Source: a bacterium | GTDB taxonomy: Bacteria > JAJVIF01 | Reading direction: 5' to 3' | Length of the DNA: 64,000 bases | Assembly: GCA_022072165.1 (NCBI GenBank) | Contig: JAJVIF010000002.1 | Coordinates: 124,001-188,000, forward strand | Shown here: positions 43,501 to 52,016 of the stretch, piece after piece | Numbering within the stretch: position 1 is the stretch's first letter | Layout of the letters: every line of letters starts with the position of its first letter | Made by a program: the position numbers and the translations under genes | Notes under the pieces: model-generated | Databases searched by the model: none | What the model saw: the letters and a program-made list of their open reading frames with translations, nothing else | What the model was told of the DNA's origin: nothing

Positions 43501-44358
43501 TGTGGGGTCATTCGGATCGCTTTCCAGGGCAGCTCCAAGCTGCCAGTTCCCCACGAGTCCCCCTTCTTCAACCAGTGCTGCCAAATAGAGGTAGCCACCA
43601 CCGGTGTCGAGGGCATCCGCAACAGCATTCCCCAACTGCGCCTGGTTGAAGACCCCTTCGAAGGAGGCAAACGCCTCAAAGGCCAGGAGGCGGTTCAGCA
43701 GGTCGTTGTCGATGAAGTAGCGATTGTTGATCCCGATGCCGGTTGACGCGGACAGCACCGCATCGGCTTCCAGATTGAGCCGGACAATGATCGTGTTGCC
43801 TTCCACCGCGATATTCAGCGCGCTGGAAACCGGTGTCCCGAATTCATCGGTAAGAATCGCCGCTTCCCGCTCTTCTTCGCCGGATCCATCCGCCGTGATG
43901 ACTCGATCCGGAATCTTCTGGGAGAAGAAGAAGCGCGGTGCCCGGTTGGCCTGTCGGGGCACAATCGCGCCGACAAACTCGTTGCCCTTACGGATGTTCA
44001 CGATGAACACGCCAGGGAGCGGCGTCCCGGATTCATCTGCAATCTGGAACCGGACCGCCTTGCCCGCCCGGGAGCTGCTGTCGGCCTTGGCGAACGCCGG
44101 CAGCGTCACCACCCCCGTGTCGTCCGTCGCGCCGGAGCGGACATCGGCATCGGTCGTGGGAATCCCCCCGCCACCGCCGGAGCCTCCGCCACCTGGGCCG
44201 TCAGGAGTCGGACCGGGCAGGCCGCCGCTGGTGTCCGGGTCCGGACCACCCGGATCCGGCAGAGTGGGCGTATTGCTACCACCGCCTCCGCATCCCAGAA
44301 TCAGGATGATCAGCCACATAACCAGGCTGAGCGTCAGGCGTAAAGGGGACGTCCGCAT
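40516..44358 (-). CDS. Surface lipoprotein with eight PKD domains
   Basis: This 1280-residue protein starts at ATG 44358 (MRTSPLRLTLSLVMWLIILI), with AGGAGG upstream, and has lipobox LILGC followed by GGGG and a long Gly/Pro/Asp-rich linker. Residues about 75-480 form a large non-repetitive domain of unknown kind. From about 490 to the end are eight PKD domains of 80-100 residues. Most have the pattern D-P-D-G ... W-x-FGDG ... H-x-Y-x-x-P-G-x-Y. PKD domains usually mediate adhesion or protein-protein contacts outside the cell. The second is degenerate (IVFGDGPQLN). Linkers are Pro-rich. It is the largest gene here. Confidence 0.87.
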   Translation of the reverse strand: MRTSPLRLTLSLVMWLIILILGCGGGGSNTPTLPDPGGPDPDTSGGLPGPTPDGPGGGGSGGGGGIPTTDADVRSGATDDTGVVTLPAFAKADSSSRAGKAVRFQIADESGTPLPGVFIVNIRKGNEFVGAIVPRQANRAPRFFFSQKIPDRVITADGSGEEEREAAILTDEFGTPVSSALNIAVEGNTIIVRLNLEADAVLSASTGIGINNRYFIDNDLLNRLLAFEAFASFEGVFNQAQLGNAVADALDTGGGYLYLAALVEEGGLVGNWQLGAALESDPNDPTYRKFLDRLSAGGTQNTYFQQQLAVAGSATKTAIRAAFDDVFGNGPVPANLRSGQRYLLVKVRPTAADAGYTGDNQNVLVAIPVAPRSLSLSGADGTPIFQVDQSKGLLAVADYTAGSTIALSPNPTASEGISSRVALTMTPFRPGDALSRPGNPLALTAVDELQRNLRADYFIPDYFGDPTTYPQNQLGSGCSVCVQSNVLSVVGPNGAITNLPPKAKITLLDPASGSGRISNGQLGVIVSASGTSDPDGNLASVAINWGDSTPETLLPGSPIDVSQAVNHTYTAPGTYTIRLTATDDGDPTGQATAQVQVTAVANANPDLCVSEAIPAIEGGEVRGQVPFSPEFKFLCSSDADSDIFATGRITIVFGDGPQLNNEPFANYTTVKKPYVNPGEYNFVATLKDVDGGTDTFTVKIIAEARPDNQLPIAVAGAEPTEGEAPLTVSFSSAGSNDPDGTITSYLWNFGDPAVSGGGVSILPNPQYTYVQPDLTGEGYTATLQVIDNSGLGAPNDRSSDTVVIKVNAASNLAPEVFITAPPVAEVNQPVQFSSLGSNDPDGNNLANYFWDFGDGNTSALPNPTHTYTTPPEEGFYFVTLQITDDGTPPRTGFAEAQIQVIAEFDEEQPFAIIEPQGPTFAENSVTVELDASASFSPIGRAISSYDWQFTDDGSTDTGAVVTKTFSTLGNHSVILTVTDEDGRTGATAIPIFVSLGPPFGLGARVVARATALPIQSPTGVSMQFFSTGTHDPEGEAIQIIGWDFGDGQVSGDANPMHIYALPGLYQVTMIASELLPEPDPQRFVSAQLLVRVVEAPPNIPPVALAGVDAYVGDAPLTVNFAADFAIDPDGTLSEESFAWDFGDGNADIGTAPSHTYADPGFYEVTLVVTDTLGASSQSNILVAVGPFADNVAPLIDIVPVGGTLVFSALTGFTLDLSGTIDVEDEAVTFSTDFGDGSEVVEGTNPAHIYAAPGRYTVTVQAQDESGGRINRYFDVLVAPA

Positions 44359-44411
44359 TGTGAAGCGGCCTCCTGGACGACGTTCTGTTGGGGGCAAGCG
44401 GACTGACCGTT

Positions 44412-44426
44412 GTTACGACCTGTAAC
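44412..44426. repeat. Short inverted repeat, possible operator
   Basis: GTTAC-GACCT-GTAAC is a perfect 5-bp palindrome with a 5-base spacer, 54 bases upstream of the PKD lipoprotein start and between it and the regulator gene that follows on the same strand. A binding site is only a guess. Confidence 0.2.
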
Positions 44427-44557
44427 GATCGGTGCGCTTTACATGAAGAATCCTAACACAGCCCATGCCACGCGAAGCAGCCTTTGCGCTTCCTAAAGTG
44501 CCTGTTCCCTGCTGGTCGACGCCAGTGCCGGATTGCGACCAGGTCGATTATGTCGAC

Positions 44558-45916
44558 TCACTTCGATAGCGTAGATCCTTCATCGGCATATTGCTTCATC
44601 TTATTGATCAGAGTACTCCGCGCGACTCCCAAAAGCCGAGCCGCCCGGGTCTGGTTCCCCTGGCAGAGGTCCAGTACCCGGGTGATGTGTTGTTGCTCGA
44701 CTTCGGCCAGCGTCGGGATCTGCCCGGTCAGCGGGGCCCGCTGGCTGTTCCGCAGAAACTCTGCTGGCAACTCCTTGCGGAGCAGCCGCGCAGATTCCAC
44801 TTTGGGCCAGATACGGCTGAGTACCAGCCGGAGTTCGCCGACATTCCCTTCCCAGGGGTAATTCATCAGGGCCACGACCGCCGCCGGCTCGATGCCCCGC
44901 ACCGAGCGCCCGTATTCCTCGTTGAGTTCCTGCGTCAGTTCCAGCAAGAGCTGCATGAAGTCTTGCTGACGATCCCGCAATGGCGGCAGGAGGATGTGGC
45001 GTCCGAGTAACTGCTGCCGGAGTTCTGGGGCGATCCGGAGGTCCCCCACCCCGACAGACTCAAGACTGGGACCACCCGTCAGGATCAGGCGTCCCGGGAA
45101 AGAGGTGATCACCCCACCCAGAGGCTGAAACGTTCTGTTGTCCAGGAGCTGGTTGAGCACGGACTGGAACGCCGCTGGGAGAGCCTGGACTTCGCGAATC
45201 ACGACCGTGCCGCGACCAGCCTCCGCCAGCACCCCACGCATCCGGGGACTGCCCGCCTTGAGCTGGCCAGGCTCCGCCCCGACCAGTTGCGCCAGATGCT
45301 CGATCTGACGTTCCGGGTCCTGCGAAGCGCTCCACGAGAAAAACCCATCGTTGGCACGATTAGAAGCCTGATGAATCAGGCGCGCCAGACGATGCCGGCC
45401 GGTACCCGGCTCACCCAGAATGCAGACTGGCTGATCGGTTTGCGCGGCTTCCCGCGCCAGACGGACCGCGGTGCGGAGCAGGGGCTGCTGGGGAGTCCAG
45501 CCCGCCAGGGAGGCCTCGGAAGGGTCAGGCTGAGTCGCCCGCTCCAGCCGCTTCAGTTTCTCGAAGCGCGATGCTTTCGCTACCAGATCGTCCAGGATCA
45601 GGGGCTTGACCAGATAGTCCCAGGCCCCCTCCTGCAACGCCTGTACGGCTGATTTCGCATCCGCCCGGGCCGTGATGATGATGACGGCCGCTGGATGCGA
45701 GGGGTGCTTTGTAAAGGAGGCGATCAGGTCGATGCCTTTAGCATCTGGCAACAGATGATCAAGGAGCACGAGGTCGGGCTCCAGCTCTTCACTCAGGGCG
45801 AGGCCCGCTTTCGCCGTTTCAGCGCGACGCACATCGTGGCCGTGGGCTTTCAGGGCTTCCTGGACCGTATGCCCCACCAGTTGTTCATCATCGATGACGA
45901 GAATCCGGAGACTCAT
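44558..45916 (-). CDS. NtrC-like response regulator with degenerate AAA domain
   Basis: This 452-residue regulator has a receiver domain (phospho-acceptor D53, T82, K104), a sigma-54-activator-like AAA domain and a Fis-type HTH (ARLLGVARSTLINKMKQY). Every key feature of the AAA part is altered: the Walker A Lys is replaced (GEPGTGRH, 168-175), the GAFTGA loop reads GAEPGQ (213-218), and the DE of Walker B is RE (GTVVIREV, 236-243). LPPLRDR is kept. It is therefore unlikely to hydrolyse ATP or engage sigma-54 in the usual way and may act as a phosphorylation-switched DNA-binding protein. It lies 35 bases after the small DHp-like gene. Confidence 0.9.
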   Translation of the reverse strand: MSLRILVIDDEQLVGHTVQEALKAHGHDVRRAETAKAGLALSEELEPDLVLLDHLLPDAKGIDLIASFTKHPSHPAAVIIITARADAKSAVQALQEGAWDYLVKPLILDDLVAKASRFEKLKRLERATQPDPSEASLAGWTPQQPLLRTAVRLAREAAQTDQPVCILGEPGTGRHRLARLIHQASNRANDGFFSWSASQDPERQIEHLAQLVGAEPGQLKAGSPRMRGVLAEAGRGTVVIREVQALPAAFQSVLNQLLDNRTFQPLGGVITSFPGRLILTGGPSLESVGVGDLRIAPELRQQLLGRHILLPPLRDRQQDFMQLLLELTQELNEEYGRSVRGIEPAAVVALMNYPWEGNVGELRLVLSRIWPKVESARLLRKELPAEFLRNSQRAPLTGQIPTLAEVEQQHITRVLDLCQGNQTRAARLLGVARSTLINKMKQYADEGSTLSK

Positions 45917-45951
45917 GCTCTGCTCCTTTCCAGCGCTCGAAGATCAGCCTG

Positions 45952-46224
45952 TTAGTCGATCTTCAGCCGATACTCGTCGGGGTAGTGCAGATGCTGTTGC
46001 ACTCGCTCGGTGGTCGCGAGACACTGCTCGATACTCTCTTTGGCGAGGCAGAACGTTTCCTGGCTGACCGCCCCGGTGGCCATCTGTTCCGAGAGCAACT
46101 GACACGCCTGGTGCACGCCCGCCAGTCCGTTGGCAATCTGGTGCAAGGCCAGCCGGAGCCCCTCGATGTCCACCGCGACATCAACGTCCGGGTCGGTGGT
46201 GGGCAATTGCTCCTGCTCGGTCAT
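45952..46224 (-). CDS. Small helical protein resembling a lone histidine-kinase DHp domain
   Basis: This 90-residue acidic protein contains ALHQIANGLAGVHQACQLLS (about 27-46). H28, N32, L34 and V37 reproduce the H-x3-N-x-L-x2-(I/V) pattern of the histidine-kinase dimerisation/phosphotransfer helix. A second helix follows (FCLAKESIEQCLATTERVQQ), giving the two-helix hairpin expected. There is no ATPase domain, so it could be a phosphotransfer protein for the response regulator directly downstream (35-base gap, same operon). The similarity is weak and the role is inferred. Confidence 0.55.
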   Translation of the reverse strand: MTEQEQLPTTDPDVDVAVDIEGLRLALHQIANGLAGVHQACQLLSEQMATGAVSQETFCLAKESIEQCLATTERVQQHLHYPDEYRLKID

Positions 46225-46378
46225 GTGCTCACCGTGTTCCGAACCTGAAGCTGGCCGACGGCCACTACTGTCAGAGCGCCTGGAAGAGTCAACTGAAGTA
46301 TATCGCGACAGTTACATGAAGGTGAGTCGGTCCATTCGCCCGGTATCCTGTGTGGAATCGCGACGCTGGGACTTGACC

Positions 46379-46990
46379 TCAGAGCTGCAATCGAACCAAT
46401 GGCCGCGAATGACTGCTGCGTTGGATAACCGCAAACCCGAGGGACTCAAAGAGCGACAGGGGCCCGGTGAAAGCGAAGGTCGCCGGCAGACGTTCACCAC
46501 TTTTGGTGAGGGGGACGGGATACGCCTCGGCCCAGGAGGCTCCCTGACGCCGCATCTCGTCGATCGCAGTCTGCAGAAGGGCGCGTGCCACGCCCTGGCC
46601 GCGATACGTCCGATGGACGAAAAAACAGGGGATCGACCAGACCCCTTCCAGGTCGGTTCGGGCATAGACCCGGGAACGCCCCAGCCGGGGGAAATCCGTG
46701 CGAGGACCGAACGTACACCACCCCACCGGTGTCTCTCCCGCCAGAGCCAGGATGCCCTGTGCTTCTCCGTCAAGAACCAGTTGCTGCATCGCGGCTTTGT
46801 TCGGTGCGCCGTTTTGCGCCTTGTACAGAGCACCGGTGAGCGGGCTGCGCCACCACATGCACCAGCAGCCGCCGCAGGCACCATTTGCGCCGAAGAGCTG
46901 TTCGAGGAGGGAGAAATCGTCCGGTGTCAGCGGACGGCACTGGACCGCAGCTTCCGGTGACGAAGTGAGCGCAGCAGATCGCCGGGGCAT
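46379..46990 (-). CDS. GNAT-family N-acetyltransferase
   Basis: This 203-residue protein has the GNAT fold with an acetyl-CoA loop HRTYRGQGVARALL and a preceding beta strand SIPCFFV. Residues about 37-47 (GACGGCWCMWW) are a Cys/Trp-rich segment present in one GNAT subfamily of unknown substrate. FAFTGPLSLFESLGFAVI is the usual C-terminal strand-helix. ATG 46990 has GGGGAG 9 bases upstream. It is not obviously linked to its neighbours. Confidence 0.88.
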   Translation of the reverse strand: MPRRSAALTSSPEAAVQCRPLTPDDFSLLEQLFGANGACGGCWCMWWRSPLTGALYKAQNGAPNKAAMQQLVLDGEAQGILALAGETPVGWCTFGPRTDFPRLGRSRVYARTDLEGVWSIPCFFVHRTYRGQGVARALLQTAIDEMRRQGASWAEAYPVPLTKSGERLPATFAFTGPLSLFESLGFAVIQRSSHSRPLVRLQL

Positions 46991-47032
46991 AGTTCAGGCT
47001 CCCCTGTTGGCCTGGAGGTCGGCGGACGTAAG

Positions 47033-47251
47033 TCAGCGATTGGGAATTCCGATGAAGTGGTCGAACAGTTCAATCCCGGTAAGTGCCAGGAGGAGCAGCA
47101 GCAGAATGATCCACGCCCGTTCCCGTTTGCGCAGCGGCTTGGCCCCGGAACTCCCAGGCGCGGGGGTTGCGGACCTGGCGTCGACGGCGATGCGCTCCGG
47201 GGACGAGGAGTCCGCGGAATCGTCGGGGTGAGGCGACAGAGCGGTGCTCAC
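47033..47251 (-). CDS. Small single-pass membrane protein
   Basis: This 72-residue protein starts at GTG 47251 with AGGAG upstream. The first 45 residues are Ser/Pro/Asp-rich and disordered, then KPLRKRERAW, a transmembrane segment (IILLLLLLALTGIELF) and a short tail, so the basic residues predict the N-terminus inside. I do not recognise it. Confidence 0.45.
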   Translation of the reverse strand: MSTALSPHPDDSADSSSPERIAVDARSATPAPGSSGAKPLRKRERAWIILLLLLLALTGIELFDHFIGIPNR

Positions 47252-47413
47252 GGGTGGTGCGCTCCTGCGGAGGCGATGAGGTCATGGGAGGGACCCTCCA
47301 GTGCGAGTGACTGAGTCGTCGATACTAGCGCTCAGTACCGCAATCGTGCCAAAGTTCGGGCGCAGTGCAAGTGGCGGAGTGCAAATTTCGTCCGGATCGG
47401 ACATCCTGCAGGC

Positions 47414-47857
47414 ATGACCGCCTCACTTCCCAATGACTGCCCACTCTGTCAGCGCATCCACCGATTACGCGAGGGGAGCGATCCGGCACTCATACATGAG
47501 TTTCCCCACAGCTACTGGCTGGTCGGGGAGCATCAATTTTTCCACGGCTACACCTTGCTATTGCATAAAGCACATGTCCGGGAACTGCATGACCTCTCAC
47601 CAGAGGTGTCGCAGGCGTTCTATAACGAACTGATGATCGCCTCCCGGGCGGTCGTGGCCGTGTGCAGCCCGTGGAAGATGAACTACAGTAGTTTTGGGAA
47701 TCAGGTGCCGCATCTCCACTGGCATCTCATGCCTCGCTACGCCGATGAGCCGGACCGGCTCCGGCCTCCCTGGGATTTCAGCAGCCAGTTCGCCGCTCAT
47801 TTGACGTTGCCAGAGGAGGCAGCAGCGCTGGCGTCGCGACTGCGCGCCGCGCTCTGA
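47414..47857 (+). CDS. HIT-family protein
   Basis: This 147-residue nucleotide-binding hydrolase has the HIT triad HLHWHLM (H100, H102, H104) and an N-terminal CPLC (9-12) that, in many members, helps bind zinc. HIT proteins hydrolyse nucleoside phosphoramidates or dinucleoside polyphosphates; the exact substrate is not evident. It is followed by the nucleotide-sugar dehydrogenase gene. Confidence 0.93.
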   Translation: MTASLPNDCPLCQRIHRLREGSDPALIHEFPHSYWLVGEHQFFHGYTLLLHKAHVRELHDLSPEVSQAFYNELMIASRAVVAVCSPWKMNYSSFGNQVPHLHWHLMPRYADEPDRLRPPWDFSSQFAAHLTLPEEAAALASRLRAAL

Positions 47858-47953
47858 GCCAGCGCTGCGCGTTACAATCACTGTCGCGTTACGCGAATCT
47901 GAGTCGCGTGATGGGCAGCGCAGGCTGCTTCCAGGAAAGGACCTTGTAGCTCT

Positions 47954-49327
47954 ATGGAGCCTGCCGCCACCGTGGCACTTCCCCACACGCTTGCTGAACG
48001 TCTGGCCACCCGAACTGCCACCATCACGATTGTGGGTGTCGGCTATGTCGGCCTGCCCCTGGCGATGGCCCTGAGCGCGGCCGGGTTCCGGGTCTTCGGC
48101 CTGGATAATTCCGCCGCCCGAGTCGCGGAACTGGCAGCGGGGTCCTCGCCGATCACGGATGTCCCTTCGGCCGAGCTCGCAGAGCAGCTGGCCACGGGGC
48201 GCTTTACGCCGACCCAGGATCCGGCGGTCCTGAAGGAATCCGATGTCGCCATCATTTGTGTCCCGACTCCCCTGACGCCCCATAAGCATCCGGACACCCG
48301 ATTTATCGAGTCGGCGGCGCAAACCATTGCGAGCGCCCTGCGACCGGGGATGCTGGTGATCCTGGAGTCGACGACTTATCCGGGGACCACCACCGAACTG
48401 ATCCGGCCCCTGCTGGAGAAGTCAGGGCTGGTCGCCGGACACGATTTCCATCTGGTCTTTTCCCCCGAGCGAGTGGATCCCGGCAACACGCAGTACAGCG
48501 TCGCCAACACACCCAAAGTTCTGGGCGGCCTGACACCAGCCTGCACCGAACTTGCCGCGCAGATGTATGCCTCGATCTCCGGACCAGAATTCGTGGTGCG
48601 GGTCTCTTCGCCCACCGAAGCGGAGTTCGTCAAGCTGCTGGAGAACACGTTTCGAAGTGTCAACATTGCGCTGGTGAATGAATTGTCGCAATTGGCGCAC
48701 CGGATGGGTGTCAACATCTGGGAAGTGATCGATGCGGCGGCCACGAAGCCCTACGGCTTTATGCCGTTCTATCCCGGCCCCGGAGTTGGGGGGCACTGCA
48801 TTCCCGTGGACCCGTACTACCTGCTCTGGAAAGCCCGGGAGTACCACTTCCACACGAAGTTCATCGAGCTGTCGGCAGAAACTAACGCCAACATGCCGGC
48901 CTATGTACTGAACCAGGTCTTCCGGATCCTGAATCGCGCCGGCAAGAGTCTGCTGGGCGCCCGTATCCTCGCGCTTGGAGTTACGTTCAAGCCGAACATC
49001 AACGACAACCGGAACTCCCCGGCGATGAGTGTCCTGGAGTTGCTGGCGGACAAAGGCGCGAACCTGCGCTACCACGACCCACATGTCCCCTCCCTCACGC
49101 TGGGGGAATCACATTCAGACTTCACCAGTATGCTGCCCGACCTGGTGTCGCTCCGATCGGTGGAACTGACGGCTGAGGAACTCGAAGCCGCTGATCTGGT
49201 GCTGTTGCTGGTGCATCACGCCAGCTTCGACATCCCCTTTATCGTCGAACACAGCCCGCTGCTGTACGACACACGCAACGCGACCCGGGTCGTCTCGCCG
49301 CGACCAGCGCATGTGTTCGTCCTCTAG
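47954..49327 (+). CDS. Nucleotide-sugar dehydrogenase (UGDH/WbpA-like)
   Basis: This 457-residue enzyme oxidises a nucleotide sugar, such as UDP-GlcNAc or UDP-Glc, to its uronic acid. A Rossmann loop GVGYVGLPLAMAL begins it. Next comes the catalytic segment GPGVGGHCIPVDPYY (Cys282). The C-terminal binding domain then appears (LLGARILALGVTFKPNINDN). The overall family is UDP-glucose/GDP-mannose dehydrogenase, and the catalytic loop fits the WbpA/WbpO branch. It probably supplies sugar acids for the surface glycan made by the downstream genes. AGGAAAGGA lies upstream. Confidence 0.93.
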   Translation: MEPAATVALPHTLAERLATRTATITIVGVGYVGLPLAMALSAAGFRVFGLDNSAARVAELAAGSSPITDVPSAELAEQLATGRFTPTQDPAVLKESDVAIICVPTPLTPHKHPDTRFIESAAQTIASALRPGMLVILESTTYPGTTTELIRPLLEKSGLVAGHDFHLVFSPERVDPGNTQYSVANTPKVLGGLTPACTELAAQMYASISGPEFVVRVSSPTEAEFVKLLENTFRSVNIALVNELSQLAHRMGVNIWEVIDAAATKPYGFMPFYPGPGVGGHCIPVDPYYLLWKAREYHFHTKFIELSAETNANMPAYVLNQVFRILNRAGKSLLGARILALGVTFKPNINDNRNSPAMSVLELLADKGANLRYHDPHVPSLTLGESHSDFTSMLPDLVSLRSVELTAEELEAADLVLLLVHHASFDIPFIVEHSPLLYDTRNATRVVSPRPAHVFVL

Positions 49328-49366
49328 CCCCAGACGTCCGCCCTATCGGTCACAGACACGACGAGC

Positions 49367-49395
49367 GCCGCTGGGATCAGCGGCACTTTCGGTTT
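49367..49395 (+). terminator. Probable terminator of the dehydrogenase gene
   Basis: A 7-bp stem (49367-49373 with 49378-49384), loop GGAT, is followed by ACTTTCGGTTTT. It lies between this gene and the convergent dps gene. Confidence 0.55.
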
Positions 49396-49424
49396 TGTGA
49401 TGCGGGTCTGACAGCAAACCAGGT

Positions 49425-49892
49425 TTAAGCGAGAAGGCTCCGAAGCATCCACGCGGTCTTTTCATGGACCTGCAATCGCTGGGTCAGCAGATCGCAGGAG
49501 ACCTGGTCGGACGCGCTTTCAGCGAGGGCAAAAGCTTCCCGGGCGGTCCGGGCGACCGTCTCGTGAGCCTCCACCAGATGCGCGACCATCTGGGTCGCTT
49601 CGGGGATTGAGGCATCCTCGCCGATCGCGGAGAGCTGGCTGAACTGGGCGTAGGTACCGGGGGCATAGACTCCCAGTGCCCGGATCCGCTCAGCGATGAG
49701 GTCCACCGCCAGCGCCAGTTCGTTGTACTGCGTCTCGAACATCAGATGCAGGGTCTGGAACATGGGACCCGTGACATTCCAGTGGTAGTTGTGTGTCTTG
49801 AGGTAGAGGGTGTATGTGTCCGCGAGAACACGGGACAGCCCCTGTGCGATTTCCTCGCGTTGCGCCGGGGCGATGCCGATGTTGATGTCCAT
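49425..49892 (-). CDS. dps: Dps-family ferritin-like protein
   Basis: This 155-residue protein should form a DNA-protecting, iron-sequestering dodecamer. The ferroxidase residues are in the expected places: [11 protein letters not shown] (H37), [13 protein letters not shown] (H49, E53), AVDLIAERI (D64, E68). I start at ATG 49892, preceded by AGGAGG at 8 bases; the long upstream frame to 50210 crosses the divergent promoter region. Single-gene unit. Confidence 0.95.
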   Translation of the reverse strand: MDINIGIAPAQREEIAQGLSRVLADTYTLYLKTHNYHWNVTGPMFQTLHLMFETQYNELALAVDLIAERIRALGVYAPGTYAQFSQLSAIGEDASIPEATQMVAHLVEAHETVARTAREAFALAESASDQVSCDLLTQRLQVHEKTAWMLRSLLA

Positions 49893-50091
49893 TGTGGGAA
49901 CCTCCTGGTGCGATGGATGCGCTCTGCATCCTACTCTGCCGCATGGCGGGCGGTGTGTATTCGGTAGTGGTCTTCGGGATACTTGCCCTTTGGCGGAAAG
50001 CGTGCTGACATAAGGGACCGACCCCCTTGCGGGATCCGCAGCCAGGCAGTATATACCTCGCAAGTCAAGGCATCTCGACCGAGTCGTACCC

Positions 50092-51174
50092 ATGCCCGAC
50101 CTCCTCCTCAAGCCCGCCGCCTGGTTCTGGATCGCCCTGTTGGTGTCACTGGCCGGGACGCCAGTGGCGCGGCTGATTGCCATCCGTTTCGACATCCTGG
50201 ACCACCCCAAGTCCGGGAATCACAAGACGCATAACGAGCCGACCCCCTACCTGGGCGGACTCTTTTTGACTCTGGCAGTCCTGGTCACGTTTCTGGTGGT
50301 GGGCTATCAGCTCCCCTATGCAAACGGGGCACTCATGGGCGCCAGCAGCGCGGGATTTGACCGGGAGGTCCATGTCCCTCTGGCCTGCCTGGCCATCGTC
50401 TACATCTTTCTGCTGGGGCTGTATGACGACATCAATGGGTCCGGACAGGGATACAAGATGACCCATATCGGACTCGCCGCTACCCTGCTTTACTTGTCGG
50501 GCATCCATGTGGAGTGGACCCCCTGGCATGCCGTGAACTATCCCCTCACGATTTTCTGGCTCCTGGGGATCACGAATGCCGCCAATCTGATGGACAACAT
50601 GAACGGGCTCTCGTCGGGCACCGGAGCGATCGTGGCCTTTGGCTACGCCCTGCTGGCGACATTGCGGAATGACCCAGTCAGTGCGGCGCTGGCCCTGGCC
50701 CTGAGTGGTGGGCTCCTCGGTTTCTGGGTCTACAACTTTCCCAAAGCCCGTATTTTCCTCGGCGATTCCGGGGCCATGACCATGGGATTTGTCCTCGCGA
50801 TGCTGGGGCTTATGACTGGGCGTCCGAGCGCGAATCTCGGACCAGACCCCACGATTCCGCAGGTCCTGGCGGCGATTTACATGACCGGTATCTTTATGGC
50901 CGACACCTTCTTCGTCGCGTTCTCCCGGGGTGCCCGCAAAATCCACTTCTGGGATGGCGGCAAGGACCACACGTCGCATCGCTTTGTGAATCTTGGTCTG
51001 AGCGCGGTCCAGGCGGTGCTGGCGGTCTACAGTCTGGCGGCGCTCATGGCCTTTGGCGCCGCGACCATGTACTTCTTACCTTCGGTCCAGCAGAGCGGAC
51101 TCCTTGCGGGGCTGATTCTGGCGGGTAGTATTGCTTTCTGGCGACGTCTGGATCAGGTGCCGGTGAAGTCCTGA
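50092..51174 (+). CDS. WecA/MraY-like polyprenyl-phosphate sugar-1-phosphate transferase
   Basis: This 360-residue integral membrane enzyme of the WecA/MraY superfamily transfers a sugar phosphate onto a polyprenyl phosphate. The family elements are [30 protein letters not shown] (D-N-x-N in place of the usual D-x-x-D) and [15 protein letters not shown]. It has about ten hydrophobic helices. [13 protein letters not shown] is the family's terminal loop. The neighbouring transferase at 53402 keeps the standard Asp, so these two differ in specificity or activity. A weak ribosome-binding site precedes the ATG. Confidence 0.9.
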   Translation: MPDLLLKPAAWFWIALLVSLAGTPVARLIAIRFDILDHPKSGNHKTHNEPTPYLGGLFLTLAVLVTFLVVGYQLPYANGALMGASSAGFDREVHVPLACLAIVYIFLLGLYDDINGSGQGYKMTHIGLAATLLYLSGIHVEWTPWHAVNYPLTIFWLLGITNAANLMDNMNGLSSGTGAIVAFGYALLATLRNDPVSAALALALSGGLLGFWVYNFPKARIFLGDSGAMTMGFVLAMLGLMTGRPSANLGPDPTIPQVLAAIYMTGIFMADTFFVAFSRGARKIHFWDGGKDHTSHRFVNLGLSAVQAVLAVYSLAALMAFGAATMYFLPSVQQSGLLAGLILAGSIAFWRRLDQVPVKS

Positions 51175-51232
51175 CAGGACGGCCGCTCCCCGCAACCACG
51201 CAGACATCGTCGGGAAGGACATCCCACGCCTG

Positions 51233-51874
51233 ATGCTTCAGACACTCCCCCTCTGGCTCATTCTGTTCGCTATCTCCGGCAGCATCCATGAGTTTGCCCA
51301 CGCCTGGACCGCCCGGAAGCTGGGGGATCCGACCGCCGAACGCGAGGGGCGGCTGACGATCAATCCGCTGGTGCATGTCGATCCGATGGGGTTGCTGGTC
51401 CTGGGCATCTCGGCCCTGGCGGGCTTCGGTTTTGGCTGGATGAAACCGGTGCCGGTGGGGACCTGGAATCTGGCGCATCCGAAGCGGGACCTGATGCTGA
51501 TCTCGCTGGCGGGTCCGGTCTCGAACATCCTGCAGGCAATTTTCTGGCTGGTGCTGGCGACCCTCCTCGGAGTACGTCCCGGCATGGGAACCGGGTTGCC
51601 GGTGTTCTTCTCGATCGCGATCGGGCTCAATCTGATTCTGGCGGCGTTCAATCTGATTCCCCTGCGACCGCTGGATGGCTTCGCGGTGCTGGTCGGGCTG
51701 CTCCCCCAACGGGCCTCGCTCTGGTACGAGCAGTGGGCCGGTAAGTGGGGTCCCCTGGTGCTGGTGGGGCTGTTTGTCATTCCGGGGGCCTCGATGTTCG
51801 TCCTCGGCCCGATCTATCTGGCCGTGAACAGCGTGGTCTATGCAGCGGCGGGCTTCCTGACCGGAGGCCGCTAA
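51233..51874 (+). CDS. Site-2-protease-type M50 peptidase
   Basis: This 213-residue membrane protein has the zinc motif HEFAH (H19, E20, H23) in a first helix and the third-ligand region FNLIPLRPLDGFAVL in a later one, as in membrane-embedded M50 metalloproteases. About five transmembrane segments. Such proteins cut membrane-bound regulators or remnant signal peptides; the substrate is unknown. It is short, with no PDZ domain. Confidence 0.9.
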   Translation: MLQTLPLWLILFAISGSIHEFAHAWTARKLGDPTAEREGRLTINPLVHVDPMGLLVLGISALAGFGFGWMKPVPVGTWNLAHPKRDLMLISLAGPVSNILQAIFWLVLATLLGVRPGMGTGLPVFFSIAIGLNLILAAFNLIPLRPLDGFAVLVGLLPQRASLWYEQWAGKWGPLVLVGLFVIPGASMFVLGPIYLAVNSVVYAAAGFLTGGR

Positions 51875-52016
51875 CGCTGAGCCCCGTCTGGCACCCGTGA
51901 TTTGCCAGCGCACTGGCGCGCCCCCTTGAGGGACTCTCCACCTTGCGATACGATAGGAGCCCCTGCTACGGCAGGCCCTGTCACCCCGACAGGAGTCCGG
52001 TGCCGCCGGACTGTTC

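Noticed and set aside
20355-44358. CRISPR-like arrays within repetitive genes
   Set aside because: The repeats are protein-level PKD or DFDPGPG units of about 40-100 residues that differ in DNA sequence, not short identical repeats with spacers.
44558-45916. Ordinary sigma-54 activator
   Set aside because: GAFTGA and both Walker motifs are altered, so the usual mechanism is not supported.
49893-50210. Long upstream extension of dps
   Set aside because: It overlaps the divergent transferase gene and its promoter; ATG 49892 has a perfect AGGAGG.
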